DNA of 64,000 nucleotides from Prochlorococcus marinus str. SB. Lineage in GTDB: Bacteria; Cyanobacteriota; Cyanobacteriia; PCC-6307; Cyanobiaceae. A program made the translations under genes and the position numbers. Shown piece by piece: positions 1-10,053 of the stretch. The notes beneath the pieces were generated by a model that did not search any database, had not been told where the DNA came from, and saw nothing but the letters and a program-made list of their open reading frames with translations. Position 1 is the first letter of the stretch. Every line of letters begins with the position of its first letter. The DNA is taken from NCBI RefSeq assembly GCF_000760115.1, contig NZ_JNAS01000002.1:744001-808000 (forward strand). The letters run 5' to 3'.

Positions 1-167
1 AATATGCTAAGGAGGTTTATGTTTTACCAAAGCATTTAGATGAAATGGTAGCTAGATTACATCTTGATAAAATTGGTGCAAAATTAACAAAATTAACTAA
101 GGAACAAGCTGACTATATCAATGTCTCTGTTGAAGGACCTTACAAACCAGAGCTTTATAGATACTAA
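1..167 (+). CDS. ahcY: Adenosylhomocysteinase, C-terminal end (partial)
   Basis: The window opens inside this gene. The reading frame beginning at base 3 encodes 54 residues ending in the tail [10 protein letters not shown], which is typical of S-adenosyl-L-homocysteine hydrolase. The enzyme is cytoplasmic and NAD-dependent; it splits S-adenosylhomocysteine into adenosine and homocysteine and so keeps methylation reactions running. The lysine- and tyrosine-rich C-terminus is the part that reaches into the NAD site of the neighbouring subunit in known family structures. The catalytic domain lies upstream, outside the window, so completeness cannot be judged. The DedA gene begins 2 bases after the stop, which suggests co-transcription. 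Confidence 0.88.
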   Translation, partial: YAKEVYVLPKHLDEMVARLHLDKIGAKLTKLTKEQADYINVSVEGPYKPELYRY

Positions 168-169
168 GT

Positions 170-829
170 TTGAGTTTAATTTTTGTAAATTTTCTTACTT
201 CAATTCCGGACTATATTAGTTTGGCTGTTGAAAAGAATTCAACAATTGCATACCTCACTATTTGTTTGGCTATGTTTTTGGAAAACATAATACCTCCAAT
301 TCCTTCGGAAATAATAATGCCATTAGGAGGTTTTTTTGTTTATCAACAAAAATTAAATTTCTATATTTTAGTTTTTTGGGGATTACTTGGAACTATTTTA
401 GGATCATTGCCTTGGTACTATTTAGGTAGATTAGTAAATGAAAAAAGACTTTCAAATTTTCTAGATAAAAACGGAAAATATCTGGGTATTTCTCCTAGTG
501 ATTTAAGTAAAAGTAAAAGATGGTTTGATAAATACGGTGTTTCTTTAGTTTTTTGGGGCAGATTAGTACCAGGTATAAGAACTTTAATATCTGTTCCTGC
601 TGGCATAGAACTTATGCCATTAAGAAAATTTTTGCTTTGGACTACATTTGGGAGCCTGATATGGGTAGCACTTCTCACTTATTCAGGTTATTTATTTGGT
701 GAAAATTATCCAATTATTCAAACTTATTTAGATCAAATCAAATATGTTGTAAAGCCAATTTTAATTTTAATTTTCTTATATTTTTTTATAAGAATACTTA
801 TTAGATTTCTTAAAAAAAATAGAGTTTAA
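170..829 (+). CDS. DedA family membrane protein
   Basis: A 219-residue integral membrane protein of the DedA/SNARE-associated family. It has the family's N-terminal re-entrant motif, ENIIPPIPSEIIMPLGG at residues 38-54, and the conserved GRLVPGIRTLISVPAG around residues 128-143. Hydrophobic segments at about 25-55, 62-85, 145-175 and 190-215 fit the usual fold. DedA proteins are linked to lipid carrier recycling, membrane potential and envelope stress; the exact substrate here cannot be told. The start is TTG, two bases after the ahcY stop; no ATG lies nearby. The last 4 bases overlap the end of convergent ssb. Confidence 0.85.
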   Translation: MSLIFVNFLTSIPDYISLAVEKNSTIAYLTICLAMFLENIIPPIPSEIIMPLGGFFVYQQKLNFYILVFWGLLGTILGSLPWYYLGRLVNEKRLSNFLDKNGKYLGISPSDLSKSKRWFDKYGVSLVFWGRLVPGIRTLISVPAGIELMPLRKFLLWTTFGSLIWVALLTYSGYLFGENYPIIQTYLDQIKYVVKPILILIFLYFFIRILIRFLKKNRV

Positions 830-1197
830 AAAGGAATTTCACTTGAGTTATTGCTGTTGGAATATTGGTTATTATCAGAATCCTTTCGTGAGCCTAGTAA
901 GTTTAATCTATCTACCCTAACAACTGGTTTAAATCTATCTTCTCCAGTATTTTTATCTTTCCAGCTATCAATTTTAAAGCTTCCTGTAATTCCAATTAAT
1001 GATCCTTTTTTCACATAATCTGCGGCTATTTGTGCTTGCTTGCCCCATATTTCTAAATTAAACCAATCTGGCTCTTCATCTCTGCTTCTTCTGTTAACTG
1101 CAATTGTGAAATTCGCTACTATACTGCCTGATTCAAAATATCTGACATCTGGTTCTCTTCCTGCTCTGCCAACAAGGTTAATAGTGTTAATTTCCAT
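826..1197 (-). CDS. ssb: Single-stranded DNA-binding protein
   Basis: A 123-residue SSB. Residues 1-105 form the OB fold (start MEINTINLVGRAGREPDVRY, later the aromatic strand DWFNLEIWGKQA). A short Asn/Ser-rich linker leads to an acidic-hydrophobic tip, SSEIPF, the docking site for partner proteins in this family. It coats single-stranded DNA during replication, repair and recombination, normally as a tetramer. The length matches the short picocyanobacterial form. It converges on the DedA gene with a 4-base overlap. No LexA box is seen in the 132 bases upstream, which otherwise hold a long T run and no gene. Confidence 0.93.
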   Translation of the reverse strand: MEINTINLVGRAGREPDVRYFESGSIVANFTIAVNRRSRDEEPDWFNLEIWGKQAQIAADYVKKGSLIGITGSFKIDSWKDKNTGEDRFKPVVRVDRLNLLGSRKDSDNNQYSNSNNSSEIPF

Positions 1198-1329
1198 AAT
1201 TTTTTTTTTTTATAATACTCATTTTTTCAGTTTCTGCTCAAAGTTTTACGTGCTATTCATAACTAAACGCCAGAATTCCGAGAGCTTATCAAAAAATAGA
1301 TATATTATTTAAAAAAAGAAATTCTTATT

Positions 1330-2382
1330 GTGATTTTTAACAGATTTAAATTTTCTCGAGATATTGGCATAGATTTGGGAACTGCCAACACTCTTATACA
1401 TGTATCAGGAAAAGGCGTTGTTTTACAGGAACCTTCTGTGGTAGCTATGGACTTAGAAGAAGGGATTCCATTAGCTGTTGGTAAAGAAGCAAAGTTAATG
1501 CTAGGAAGGACCCCTGGCAATATAAGAGCTGTAAGACCACTAAGAGATGGAGTTATCGCAGATTTTGATGCTGCAGAACAAATGATAAAAACATTTATTC
1601 AAAAATGTAATGAAGGCAAGGGGATAGTAGCTCCAAGGATAGTGATTGGAATTCCAAGTGGAGTTACTAGTGTTGAGCGAAGAGCAGTAAGAGAAGCTGG
1701 ATTAGCGGGAGCTAGAGAAGTTCATTTAATAGATGAACCTGTCGCAGCGGCAATAGGAGCATCATTACCAGTAACTGAGCCAATTGGAACAATGATTGTT
1801 GATATTGGTGGAGGTACTACTGAGGTTGCAGTATTAAGTTTAGGAGGAACTGTTTTGAGTGAATCTGTTCGAATAGCAGGCGATGAAATAAATGAGTCAA
1901 TTGCGCTTTATCTTAAAAAAGTTCACAATTTAGTTGTTGGAGAGAGAACTGCAGAAGATATCAAGATAAAAATTGGATCTGCATTTCCAGATGATGATTT
2001 TGATAAAACTACTTTAGAGGTTAGAGGTTTACATCTTTTATCTGGTCTACCTAGATCAGTCACTTTGACATCAGGAGAAATCAGAGAAGCTATGGCTGAA
2101 ACACTTAGCAAAATAGTCGAAGCTGTAAAAAGAACTTTAGAGCGAACCCCTCCTGAACTTGCCGCAGATATTGTTGATAGAGGGATTATGCTTGCAGGTG
2201 GTGGAGCTTTAGTGAGAGGCATTAATGATTTATTGAGCGATGAAACAGGAATTTTTACTCACATAGCAGAAAACCCACTGCTTTGCGTAGTGAATGGTTG
2301 TGGAGAGGTGTTGGATGATTTTAAAAAACTCAAAAGAGTTGTTGACACTCCAGAATTCATAAGGAATGCGATAAGAGATTAA
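1330..2382 (+). CDS. mreB: Rod shape-determining actin-like protein MreB
   Basis: A 350-residue bacterial actin. The phosphate-1 loop GIDLGTANT is at residues 13-21, the phosphate-2 motif [11 protein letters not shown] is mid-protein, and the adenosine motif [11 protein letters not shown] lies near residue 290. MreB filaments lie under the membrane and guide side-wall peptidoglycan synthesis. Length is normal for the family. The start is GTG, chosen because it gives the usual N-terminus with a short amphipathic membrane-binding stretch (IFNRFKF) before the ATPase fold. It is first in an mreB-mreC-mreD operon; mreC starts 4 bases after the stop. Confidence 0.95.
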   Translation: MIFNRFKFSRDIGIDLGTANTLIHVSGKGVVLQEPSVVAMDLEEGIPLAVGKEAKLMLGRTPGNIRAVRPLRDGVIADFDAAEQMIKTFIQKCNEGKGIVAPRIVIGIPSGVTSVERRAVREAGLAGAREVHLIDEPVAAAIGASLPVTEPIGTMIVDIGGGTTEVAVLSLGGTVLSESVRIAGDEINESIALYLKKVHNLVVGERTAEDIKIKIGSAFPDDDFDKTTLEVRGLHLLSGLPRSVTLTSGEIREAMAETLSKIVEAVKRTLERTPPELAADIVDRGIMLAGGGALVRGINDLLSDETGIFTHIAENPLLCVVNGCGEVLDDFKKLKRVVDTPEFIRNAIRD

Positions 2383-2386
2383 TGTC

Positions 2387-3136
2387 ATGATAGGTATCCG
2401 ACGAATTTCTAATAGTCGTTGGTGGCATAAAAAGAAAAATTGGCTATTTTTTGCAATTTTTTTATTTTTGGTTTTTGTAAGAATATCTAAAGGAGCTTTT
2501 TATAAAGATTTTTATTATTTTATTTCAAAACCTTTTTGGCCTGGTCAATTTCAAAAAGAAATTGTTCTTGAGAGTATTGATCAAGAATATTTAATAAAGT
2601 TTAATCTTCTTAAAAAAGATAATATAAGATTGCGACAAATCTTATCTCTCCAAGAATCATCGAATGATAAACATATTTCTGCTGCAGTTATTTCGCGAAA
2701 AACAGGAGGTTGGTGGAGACAAATAATTTTAAACAAAGGTTCAAAGGATGGAGTAGAAATTGGCAATATTGTGATTGGTCCGGGTGGATTATTAGGAAGA
2801 GTAAAGAATACTTCTTTATTCACTTCGTCGGTAACTTTAATAACTTCTCCAGAAAGTAAGTTAGGTGTTTGGGTGGATAGAATTCAAATCAATGGATTAC
2901 TAGTCGGTTTAGGAGATGATTATCCTAGCCTAATACTTTATTCAAAAGATGCCGATATTAAAGTCGGAGATTTTGTATCATCATCTCCTGCTAGTACATT
3001 ATTACCTCCAAATATCCCTATTGGTATTGTTCAATCTATAGATGAGACGTTGAAATCAAAAAAAACGGCAAAAATTTTACTTTTAGCAAAACCTCATGTA
3101 ATTGATTGGGTACAAATTTTGAAATTAAATATTTAA
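2387..3136 (+). CDS. mreC: Rod shape-determining protein MreC
   Basis: A 249-residue periplasmic scaffold of the elongation complex. A single membrane anchor lies at about residues 19-35 (WLFFAIFLFLVFV), followed by a heptad-like coiled coil at about 60-90, then the beta-rich MreC domain with GPGGLLGRV and the late PIGIV motif. MreC bridges MreB and the RodA/PBP2 synthase. It sits 4 bases after mreB, and its stop overlaps the mreD start (TAATG), so translation of the three is probably coupled. Confidence 0.9.
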   Translation: MIGIRRISNSRWWHKKKNWLFFAIFLFLVFVRISKGAFYKDFYYFISKPFWPGQFQKEIVLESIDQEYLIKFNLLKKDNIRLRQILSLQESSNDKHISAAVISRKTGGWWRQIILNKGSKDGVEIGNIVIGPGGLLGRVKNTSLFTSSVTLITSPESKLGVWVDRIQINGLLVGLGDDYPSLILYSKDADIKVGDFVSSSPASTLLPPNIPIGIVQSIDETLKSKKTAKILLLAKPHVIDWVQILKLNI

Positions 3137-3654
3137 TGAATAAATTTTTTACCAAAAAATTATCCATTATAAGCTTTATTTTTATCCCAATTATTTTTTT
3201 GTGGCACCCTAATTGGCTTGGATTTTTAGGTGTTCAGCCTTATTGGCCGTTATTTTGGTTATTGCCTTGGGCAATGATTAATGGATCAATTAATGGATTA
3301 GTTTTTGGTTTATTTTTAGGTATCATCTTAGATTCCATAACTTTAAATGAAAGTTTTACTCAAATTCCAGGCCTAATTTTTTGTGGATTTTTCTTTGGGA
3401 GAATTAAATCACATAGTGATTTTATGGTGGGACATTTTAGGTATGGTTTAATTTGTTCTTTTGGAAGTTTTTTATGCGGTACTCTTTATCTTGCACAAAT
3501 TTTGTTTAGAAATTTTTTAGATGGTAATTTTTTAATGTTTATTCCAGGTGTAAAAAATATCTTAGCTGAAGTTTTTTTGACAGGTTTGTTTGCTCCTTTT
3601 ATTTGCTCCCAACTTATAAGGATGTTTAAATTTTCAAGAAGAAAATTTTGGTAA
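3136..3654 (+). CDS. mreD: MreD-like rod shape membrane protein
   Basis: A protein of about 172 residues with several hydrophobic segments (about 10-30, 38-75, 80-100, 105-130, 140-160), as expected for MreD, the polytopic partner of MreC. Sequence conservation in this family is low, so the call rests on hydrophobicity, size and position directly after mreC. The frame stays open 30 bases further upstream, but the ATG that overlaps the mreC stop is the natural start. The stop codon lies inside a 13-base tandem repeat (3646-3676). A phenylalanine- and glycine-rich composition is normal for such membrane proteins in an AT-rich genome. Confidence 0.8.
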   Translation: MNKFFTKKLSIISFIFIPIIFLWHPNWLGFLGVQPYWPLFWLLPWAMINGSINGLVFGLFLGIILDSITLNESFTQIPGLIFCGFFFGRIKSHSDFMVGHFRYGLICSFGSFLCGTLYLAQILFRNFLDGNFLMFIPGVKNILAEVFLTGLFAPFICSQLIRMFKFSRRKFW

Positions 3655-3676
3655 TAAATTTTGGTAATAAATTTTG
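3646..3676. repeat. 13-base tandem repeat across the mreD stop
   Basis: The unit ttttggtaataaa occurs twice in perfect tandem (3646-3658 and 3659-3671), followed by the first five bases of a third copy. The mreD stop is inside copy one. Slippage duplication at the gene end is the simplest explanation. The 194 bases from here to the next gene otherwise show no gene that I recognise. Confidence 0.85.
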
Positions 3677-3848
3677 CCAAGAGGAAAAAATGCTTGAAAA
3701 AATTTATATATTTTCAATTAATTTAAAATGTTTGTAAACCTTAGGAATATCTCTTTGAGGGTTCGTAATGTTATATTTTTAATTGTTAGAATAAATGTTC
3801 AATGCAATAATTCTTTGCTTTGAAATATCGACAAATCTTTTTTTAACT

Positions 3849-4595
3849 ATGTCAAAAGCAAGAATTTTAGTTGTTGATGATGAACCAGCAGTTTTGAAGG
3901 TATTAGTTACTAGGCTTCAACTAGCAGGATATCAGGTATATTCAGCCACTAACGGCGAAGAAGCTCTTGAGTCTTTTCACAGGGATTCCCCAGATTTGAT
4001 AGTTCTAGATGTTATGCTTCCAAAAATGGATGGATTTGCTGTTTGTAGAAGAATTAGAGCTGAGTCAGTAGTACCAATAATATTTTTAACCGCTCTAGAG
4101 GCTATTTCAGAGAGAGTTGCAGGTTTGGATTTAGGAGCTGATGATTACTTATCTAAACCATTTAGCCCAAAAGAGTTAGAGGCCAGAATAGCTACAATTT
4201 TGAGAAGAATGGGGCCAACTGTATCCGTTACTGAAACCAAAGAAGTTCCTTCAGGCAAAGGAGTTATGAAATTTGGAAGTTTAGTTGTTGATACTAATCG
4301 CAGACAAGTTTCTAGAGCTGGAGATAGAATCAGTCTAACTTATACTGAATTTAGTCTCTTAGAGTTATTATTTGACGAACCTGGTAAGGTTGTTCCTCGA
4401 GCAGAAATTTTGGAACAGCTGTGGGGCTATCCTCCTCGTAGAGCGGCAGATTTAAGAGTTGTAGATGTATATGTTGCGAGACTAAGAGGTAAATTGGAAC
4501 CAGATCCAAGAAATCCAGAATTAATATTAACTGTTAGAGGGATTGGTTACGCATCTCAGAGAGTTGGGGAAACAGCAACATCTTTGGCAAGTTGA
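3849..4595 (+). CDS. rpaB: OmpR/PhoB-family response regulator, RpaB-like
   Basis: A 248-residue DNA-binding response regulator. The receiver domain spans residues 4-120, with acidic pair D10/D11, phospho-acceptor D54 in VLDVMLPK, T81 and K103. A linker follows, then a winged-helix output domain from about 143 to 240 (YTEFSLLELLF ... VDVYVARLRGKLE ... VRGIGY). ISERVAGLDLGADDYLSKPF is typical of cyanobacterial Ycf27/RpaB, which controls photosystem and high-light genes; RpaA is less alike. The ATG at 3849 is chosen because the receiver fold begins there; an in-frame ATG 54 bases upstream would add 18 unlikely residues. The family is sure, the RpaB identity likely. No cognate kinase is adjacent. 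Confidence 0.85.
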   Translation: MSKARILVVDDEPAVLKVLVTRLQLAGYQVYSATNGEEALESFHRDSPDLIVLDVMLPKMDGFAVCRRIRAESVVPIIFLTALEAISERVAGLDLGADDYLSKPFSPKELEARIATILRRMGPTVSVTETKEVPSGKGVMKFGSLVVDTNRRQVSRAGDRISLTYTEFSLLELLFDEPGKVVPRAEILEQLWGYPPRRAADLRVVDVYVARLRGKLEPDPRNPELILTVRGIGYASQRVGETATSLAS

Positions 4596-4645
4596 GCAAT
4601 AGTCTGATAATTTTATTAAATAAAACAAATATATTTAAATAAATT

Positions 4646-6157
4646 TTGTCTGAAATAAAAGAAGCGCGCTTACAAAAAGCTAGTTCACTTGTGAATAAAG
4701 GATTTGCTTCTTACGCACAGAGCTTTAAGGTATCACATACTACCAGTTTTCTTATTCAAAAATTTGATCATCTAGAAAATGGTCAAGAGGAAGACTTCAG
4801 TGTTTCTATTGCTGGTAGAGTTCTTGCAAAAAGGGTAATGGGCAAAATTGCCTTTTTCACAATAAGCGATCAAGAAGGTCAGATTCAGCTTTATCTAGAT
4901 AAAAGGATTATTAATTTCAATTTAGAAAAACAAAAATTACTTTCTTTTGAAGATCTCAAGGAAATAGTAGATATTGGTGATTGGATAGGAGTCTATGGAA
5001 CTATTAAAAAAACTAATAAAGGTGAGCTTTCAATTAAAGTAGAAAAATGGGAAATGTTATCCAAATCATTACAACCTCTCCCAGATAAATGGCATGGATT
5101 GACTGATATTGAAAAAAGATATAGACAACGTTATTTAGATTTAATAGTAAATCCTCACTCTAAAAATGTATTTAAAACCAGAGCGAAATGTATAAGTTTT
5201 ATAAGAAAATGGCTTGATAATAGAAATTTTTTAGAGATAGAGACTCCAATTCTGCAATCTGAAGCTGGTGGTGCTGAAGCAAGACCATTTATAACTCATC
5301 ACAATACATTAGATATACCGTTGTATTTAAGAATAGCTACAGAATTACATTTAAAGAGAATGGTTGTTGGAGGTTTTGAGAAAGTCTATGAATTGGGAAG
5401 AATCTTCCGTAATGAGGGGATAAGTACAAGGCATAATCCAGAATTCACCTCAGTGGAAATTTATGAAGCTTATTCTGATTATGTAGATATGATGAATTTA
5501 ACTGAAGAATTAATTAAAGATATCGTAGCTGATGCATGTGGGTCTTTAACTATAAATTATCAAAATAAAGAAATTGATTTTTCTAAGCCTTGGTCAAGAA
5601 TATCCATGAAAGCTATTGTCAAAAAATATACAGGGATTGATTTTGATTCTTTCAGTGGAGACTTTCTAGCAGCAAAACAAGCCGTTAAAAATATCAATGT
5701 TGATTGTTCTAATAAAGTAAATACTATAGGAAGACTTTTAAATGAGGTCTTCGAGCAAAAAGTAGAATCAAAACTTATAGAACCCACTTTTGTTATTGAT
5801 TATCCTGTTGAAATTTCTCCTTTAGCTAGGCCTCATCATGATAATAAAGAAATAGTTCAGAGATTTGAATTATTCATTGTTGGTCGAGAACTGGCAAATG
5901 CTTTTAGTGAGTTGATAGATCCAGTAGATCAAAGAGAAAGAATGCAATTACAGCAATCTCTTAGAGATGAAGGAGATCTTGAGGCTCACTGTATAGATGA
6001 AGATTTTTTAAATGCTTTAGAGATAGGCATGCCGCCTACGGGAGGATTAGGTATAGGCATTGATAGGCTAATTATGTTAATTACTAATAGCGCATCGATT
6101 AGAGATGTAATCCCTTTCCCATTGTTAAAACCAGAAATAACTTCCAAAAAAAGTTAA
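4646..6157 (+). CDS. lysS: Lysyl-tRNA synthetase (class II)
   Basis: A 503-residue class II aminoacyl-tRNA synthetase that charges tRNA-Lys. An OB-fold anticodon-binding domain covers about residues 45-150 ([18 protein letters not shown]). The catalytic domain follows, with motif 2 in [18 protein letters not shown] and motif 3 in [13 protein letters not shown] close to the C-terminus. Length is normal. The start is TTG, as no in-frame ATG or GTG lies close upstream of the conserved N-terminus. A 14-base AT-only palindrome (4612-4625) lies in the gap after the regulator gene. Confidence 0.95.
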   Translation: MSEIKEARLQKASSLVNKGFASYAQSFKVSHTTSFLIQKFDHLENGQEEDFSVSIAGRVLAKRVMGKIAFFTISDQEGQIQLYLDKRIINFNLEKQKLLSFEDLKEIVDIGDWIGVYGTIKKTNKGELSIKVEKWEMLSKSLQPLPDKWHGLTDIEKRYRQRYLDLIVNPHSKNVFKTRAKCISFIRKWLDNRNFLEIETPILQSEAGGAEARPFITHHNTLDIPLYLRIATELHLKRMVVGGFEKVYELGRIFRNEGISTRHNPEFTSVEIYEAYSDYVDMMNLTEELIKDIVADACGSLTINYQNKEIDFSKPWSRISMKAIVKKYTGIDFDSFSGDFLAAKQAVKNINVDCSNKVNTIGRLLNEVFEQKVESKLIEPTFVIDYPVEISPLARPHHDNKEIVQRFELFIVGRELANAFSELIDPVDQRERMQLQQSLRDEGDLEAHCIDEDFLNALEIGMPPTGGLGIGIDRLIMLITNSASIRDVIPFPLLKPEITSKKS

Positions 6158-6212
6158 AAATTACCCTCGAATGAAGTAAAATAGATAAATTAATCCAATA
6201 CGAAATTTTTAA

Positions 6213-6458
6213 ATGAGTGGTGAACGTGTTGGTTTCCGTTTCAAACACGCGGATGCAGTAGTAAAAAGAAATCCTCAAGGCCGATCAAGAAGAGGATGGG
6301 TTATTGAACCAGTAGAGCAAACTACGAGTAGAGGTACAAAAATGCCTGCATACAAAATTCGCTGGAGAGATAGTGAGAGGCCAGAAACTGTATTGCAGCA
6401 TATGCTAATTGCAGATCCAGATCCTTCACCACCTCCAACTTCAGTAAGTTTAGAATGA
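6213..6458 (+). CDS. Conserved picocyanobacterial small basic protein
   Basis: An 81-residue protein I recognise only as a cyanobacterial hypothetical. It opens with SGERVGFRFKHADAVVKR, is rich in Arg and Lys through residue 60, includes the segment YKIRWRDSERPETVLQHML, and ends in a Pro- and Ser-rich tail (PDPSPPPTSVS). The alternating polar and hydrophobic pattern suggests a small beta-barrel, perhaps SH3-like, but this is a guess. No signal peptide or membrane segment is present. It lies between lysS and convergent smpB, with its own ATG. Codon use is like that of the neighbours. Confidence 0.75.
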   Translation: MSGERVGFRFKHADAVVKRNPQGRSRRGWVIEPVEQTTSRGTKMPAYKIRWRDSERPETVLQHMLIADPDPSPPPTSVSLE

Positions 6459-6484
6459 TACTTTCAATAATTCTGACTAATCTT

Positions 6485-6979
6485 TTATCTTTTTAGTGCC
6501 GAGTTGATTTCTTTTTTTATGCTTTTTTGTTTTTCATCTTGTCGTTTGTCATGTAATTTTTTCCCTTTACCAACTCCAATAGTTAGTTTTATCCATGAGC
6601 CCTTTAAATAAAGAGATAATGGAACAATAGTCATTCCTTTTTTTTCAGTATTAGATTTCATTTTTATTATTTCTTTTTTATGTAGTAGCAACTTTCTATT
6701 TCTTAGTGGATCATGATTAAAGAAAGACCCCACATTTTTATGTGGTGAAATGTGAACATTTAATAATAAGATCTCACCATCTCTGAATGAACAGTATCCG
6801 TCTCTTAAATTTGCTTTTCCGTTTCTAATGGACTTTACTTCAGTCCCTAAAAGCTCAATTCCAGCTTCGATTGTTTCAGATATTGCATATTGAAATTTTG
6901 CATATCTATTATCAGCTAGAAGTTTAAAATTATTTGCTTTATTAGTATTTTTTTTAACTTTGTTTGAATTTTTTGCCAT
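6485..6979 (-). CDS. smpB: SsrA-binding protein SmpB
   Basis: A 164-residue SmpB, the partner that carries tmRNA into stalled ribosomes. Recognisable family blocks are [20 protein letters not shown], the [17 protein letters not shown] region, and KGKKLHDKR before a basic C-terminal tail, the part that reads the empty mRNA channel. The N-terminus has a lysine/asparagine-rich extension of about 20 residues before the OB fold. The tmRNA gene itself is not in this window. Smpb and ruvB start back to back, with 52 bases between their start codons. Confidence 0.93.
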   Translation of the reverse strand: MAKNSNKVKKNTNKANNFKLLADNRYAKFQYAISETIEAGIELLGTEVKSIRNGKANLRDGYCSFRDGEILLLNVHISPHKNVGSFFNHDPLRNRKLLLHKKEIIKMKSNTEKKGMTIVPLSLYLKGSWIKLTIGVGKGKKLHDKRQDEKQKSIKKEINSALKR

Positions 6980-7031
6980 TTTAGTTGTAAAAAATCTTTC
7001 TACTCAGAACAATTGCAATTAACCTTTCATT

Positions 7032-8090
7032 ATGGCAATAATTTCTTCCAATATAGACGATAATGACTTTTCTTTTCGTAAAAAAGAACTTAGGCTAGTT
7101 GACTCAAAAAACATTCCAGAAGAAAAGAGAAATAATAATTTGAACTTAGCCCGGCCTCTTAATTTAAAAGAATTTATTGGCCAAGAACAACTTAAATCTT
7201 CTTTAAGAATAGCCATAGATGCTTCAATTATTAGAAAAGAACCTTTGGAGCATACTCTTTTATATGGACAGCCTGGTCTAGGTAAGACTACTCTTGCTTT
7301 TTTGATAGCCCACGAATTGAATACAAAATGTAGGATTGCGACTGCACCAGCAATTGAAAGACCAAGAGATATTGTAGGTTTACTTCTTGGATTAAAAGAA
7401 GGTGAAGTTTTATTTATCGATGAGATACATCGCTTAAATAGGTTAACTGAAGAGTTGTTATATTCTGCAATGGAGGATTTTAGACTTGACTTAACTATGG
7501 GAGCTAATAGAGGAGCCCGTTGCAGAACAATTAATCTTCCTAGGTTTACTCTGATTGGCGCGACAACTAAATTAGCCTCAATAAGTGCACCTCTAAGAGA
7601 CAGATTTGGGATATCTCAGAAAATTGAATTCTATACATGTGATGAATTAAAACAAATTATTGTTAATTTCTCTCGATTAATAAACCTCAATTTAGAAGAT
7701 GAAGCATCTTATGATTTGGCAAAGATATCTCGAGGGACTCCAAGAATTGCTTTAAGATTATTAAGACGAGTTAGAGATTATGCTCAAGTTGTTATGAAGA
7801 CTAATACTATTTCAGTGAATTTAATAAAAAAAGCTTTAAATTCTTACCAAATAGATGAAAAAGGATTGGATTCTTTAGATAGACACTATTTATCTTTTCT
7901 TAACCAAAATAATAATATTCCAACTGGCCTTGATTCAATTGCATCTGGGTTGGGAGATGATTCTTCAATGTTAGAATTTGTTGTTGAGCCATATCTTATT
8001 AAAATTGGTTTTCTCAGGAGAACTCCTCGAGGAAGATTGCTTACTGCTTTAGGAAAAAAGTACATTGATTCAAAAGATGATAACTTTTAA
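7032..8090 (+). CDS. ruvB: Holliday junction branch migration helicase RuvB
   Basis: A 352-residue AAA+ motor that drives branch migration with RuvA. Walker A is GQPGLGKT at residues 79-86, Walker B is FIDEIHRL near residue 132, and sensor 1 is in [19 protein letters not shown]. The C-terminal winged helix includes [19 protein letters not shown]. The first 40 residues are a variable extension. ruvA and ruvC are not in the window. The following TPR gene overlaps its 3' end. No LexA box is seen upstream, so the sequence gives no sign of direct SOS control. Confidence 0.95.
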   Translation: MAIISSNIDDNDFSFRKKELRLVDSKNIPEEKRNNNLNLARPLNLKEFIGQEQLKSSLRIAIDASIIRKEPLEHTLLYGQPGLGKTTLAFLIAHELNTKCRIATAPAIERPRDIVGLLLGLKEGEVLFIDEIHRLNRLTEELLYSAMEDFRLDLTMGANRGARCRTINLPRFTLIGATTKLASISAPLRDRFGISQKIEFYTCDELKQIIVNFSRLINLNLEDEASYDLAKISRGTPRIALRLLRRVRDYAQVVMKTNTISVNLIKKALNSYQIDEKGLDSLDRHYLSFLNQNNNIPTGLDSIASGLGDDSSMLEFVVEPYLIKIGFLRRTPRGRLLTALGKKYIDSKDDNF

Positions 8091-8865
8091 AAAAGTTAAG
8101 GTTTGTTTTTTATTAATTTTTATTTTTTTCAATATTTTTTATATTGCACCATGCTATTCATTATCTTCGAGAGAGGATTTGTTTAAAAATGCGTTAGATC
8201 TTAGTTCAGGCGGAAAATTTAATCTCGCTTTACAAGAATGGAATCAATATCTCGATTCTTATCCTGATGATGCTGCAGGTTTTAGCAATAGAGGAAATGT
8301 AAGACTTGTTGTAGGAGATGTTAAGGGATCAATAGATGACCAAAATAAGGCAATAAGTTTGAATCCTAGTGAAATTGATCCTTATATTAACAGGGGTATT
8401 GCTGAGGAAGCATTGGGTTTATGGTCGCAAGCGAAAAAGGATTATATGTTCGTTATTTCCCTAGATAGTAAAAATTTCTCTGCATTATATAATTTAGCTA
8501 ACGTCGAAGGATCTACATACCATTGGGATAAAGCAAGAGATTTATTCTCAAAAGCTGCTTTATATAATCCAGGATTTGTTATGGCTAGGTCAAGTTTGGC
8601 GTTAGCAGATTTCCAGTTGGGAAATATTGATGAAGCTGAAAAAGAATTAATAAAGTTAATTAGACGTTATCCAACTTTTGCAGATGCTAGGGCAGCTTTA
8701 ACAGCTTTGAATTGGTCTAATGGTGAAGCTGGTAAAGCAGAGAGTAATTGGATAGCGGTAACTGAATTAGATCCTAGATATAGTGATGGAGTATGGTTAA
8801 AAGAAGTAAGAAGATGGCCTCCTCAACCAATTAAAGATTTAATGAATTTTATCGATTTAAAATAA
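8077..8865 (+). CDS. Exported TPR-repeat protein
   Basis: About 262 residues. The N-terminus [20 protein letters not shown] is a clear signal peptide or anchor, with cleavage likely around residues 26-29 (APCYS). The rest is tandem tetratricopeptide repeats, for example [20 protein letters not shown] and [19 protein letters not shown], plus at least three more helical pairs up to residue 240. TPR proteins are protein-protein scaffolds; in cyanobacteria many assist photosystem or pigment assembly, but nothing here names a partner. The ATG at 8077 is preferred over an in-frame TTG at 8065; either way the gene overlaps the end of ruvB, which implies coupled translation. Confidence 0.82.
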   Translation: MITFKKVKVCFLLIFIFFNIFYIAPCYSLSSREDLFKNALDLSSGGKFNLALQEWNQYLDSYPDDAAGFSNRGNVRLVVGDVKGSIDDQNKAISLNPSEIDPYINRGIAEEALGLWSQAKKDYMFVISLDSKNFSALYNLANVEGSTYHWDKARDLFSKAALYNPGFVMARSSLALADFQLGNIDEAEKELIKLIRRYPTFADARAALTALNWSNGEAGKAESNWIAVTELDPRYSDGVWLKEVRRWPPQPIKDLMNFIDLK

Positions 8866-8868
8866 GTA

Positions 8869-10053
8869 ATGAATAGAAATCAGTTATATAAAAAAATTGA
8901 TTCGTTTAATGATGAACTCATTAACTTAAGAAGACATATCCATGAACATCCGGAATTAAGTGGACTTGAAAATCAAACAGCAATCTTGATCAGTGGTTTT
9001 TTAAAAGATATTGGTTGGAATGTTAGAGAATCTATAGGTAGGACTGGAGTTATAGCTGATTTTGGCCCCCTAGATAAAGGTATTATAGGTTTAAGAGTGG
9101 ATATGGATGCTTTGCCAATATTTGAGGAAACTAAATTAAGTTTTTCTTCAAAAGTAGATGGTGTTATGCATGCCTGTGGGCACGATTTGCATATCTCGAT
9201 TGGATTGGGTGTCGCAAAAATTATTAAGGATTTAAAATTAAATTTTGGGACTCGGATAATTTTTCAGCCTGCTGAAGAAATTGCGAGTGGAGCTAGATGG
9301 ATGATTAAGGATGGTGCAACTAATGGTTTAACCCATATTTTTGGAGTTCATGTCTACCCCGATTTATCCGTAGGGACTATTGGCATTAAAGAGGGAAGTT
9401 TAACTGCAGCTGCGGGAGAACTTAATGTTGAGATTAAAGGAAAATCAGGCCATGGTGCTCGACCTTATGAAGGAGTTGATGCCATTTGGGCGGCCTCAAA
9501 AGTTATCTCGGGAATTCAAGAATCAATAACACGGAAGTTAGACCCTCTAGATCCAGTAGTAATAACTTTTGGAAAAATAAATGGCGGCAATGCATTCAAT
9601 GTTCTTGCAGAAAAGGTTAATTTAATTGGTACTGTTAGATGCACTAATCGTAAAGTATTTACGAATATTGGTAATTGGCTTAATGAAAATATCACTTCTT
9701 TAGCCAATAGTTGCGGAGCTGAAGCAAAAGTAATATTTAGAGAAATCACTCCGGCAGTTAATAATAATCCTGAAATTAATCGAGTTCTCAGAGATTCGGG
9801 AATTAAGGTTTTGGGTCAAGAAAATGTAATCGAATTACAAAAACCATCATTAGGAGCTGAGGATTTCGCTGAATTCTTAAATGAAATTCCTGGAGCTATG
9901 TTTAGGCTTGGGGTTTCTAGTTCCAATGGATGTGCTCCTCTTCATAGTTCTAAATTTGATCCGGATGAAAGAGCTATTGCTGTTGGAATTAAAGTGATAA
10001 CAGAATCCATAGTAAAATTAAATAATAAAAAAATTAATACTATTGGCAAATGA
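8869..10053 (+). CDS. M20-family N-acyl amino acid amidohydrolase
   Basis: A 394-residue zinc-type peptidase of the M20D group (hippurate hydrolase, IAA-amino acid hydrolase and N-acetyl-L-amino acid amidohydrolase relatives). The metal site is seen in RVDMDALPI, HACGHDLHISIG and the PAEE motif of IIFQPAEEIASGARW. The dimerisation lid lies between about residues 185 and 300 (KGKSGHGARPYEGVDA). It should remove acyl groups from amino acids in the cytoplasm; the natural substrate is not known from sequence. The start is 3 bases after the TPR gene and its stop overlaps the next small gene (ATGA). Confidence 0.88.
   Translation: MNRNQLYKKIDSFNDELINLRRHIHEHPELSGLENQTAILISGFLKDIGWNVRESIGRTGVIADFGPLDKGIIGLRVDMDALPIFEETKLSFSSKVDGVMHACGHDLHISIGLGVAKIIKDLKLNFGTRIIFQPAEEIASGARWMIKDGATNGLTHIFGVHVYPDLSVGTIGIKEGSLTAAAGELNVEIKGKSGHGARPYEGVDAIWAASKVISGIQESITRKLDPLDPVVITFGKINGGNAFNVLAEKVNLIGTVRCTNRKVFTNIGNWLNENITSLANSCGAEAKVIFREITPAVNNNPEINRVLRDSGIKVLGQENVIELQKPSLGAEDFAEFLNEIPGAMFRLGVSSSNGCAPLHSSKFDPDERAIAVGIKVITESIVKLNNKKINTIGK

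Noticed and set aside
3729..3827. 32-codon open frame before the response regulator gene
   Set aside because: It shows no ribosome signal, no recognisable sequence and no clear composition bias.
4612..4625. Perfect 14-base palindrome TTTTATTAATAAAA between the regulator gene and lysS
   Set aside because: It is made only of A and T and such palindromes are expected by chance in this DNA; no other signal supports it.
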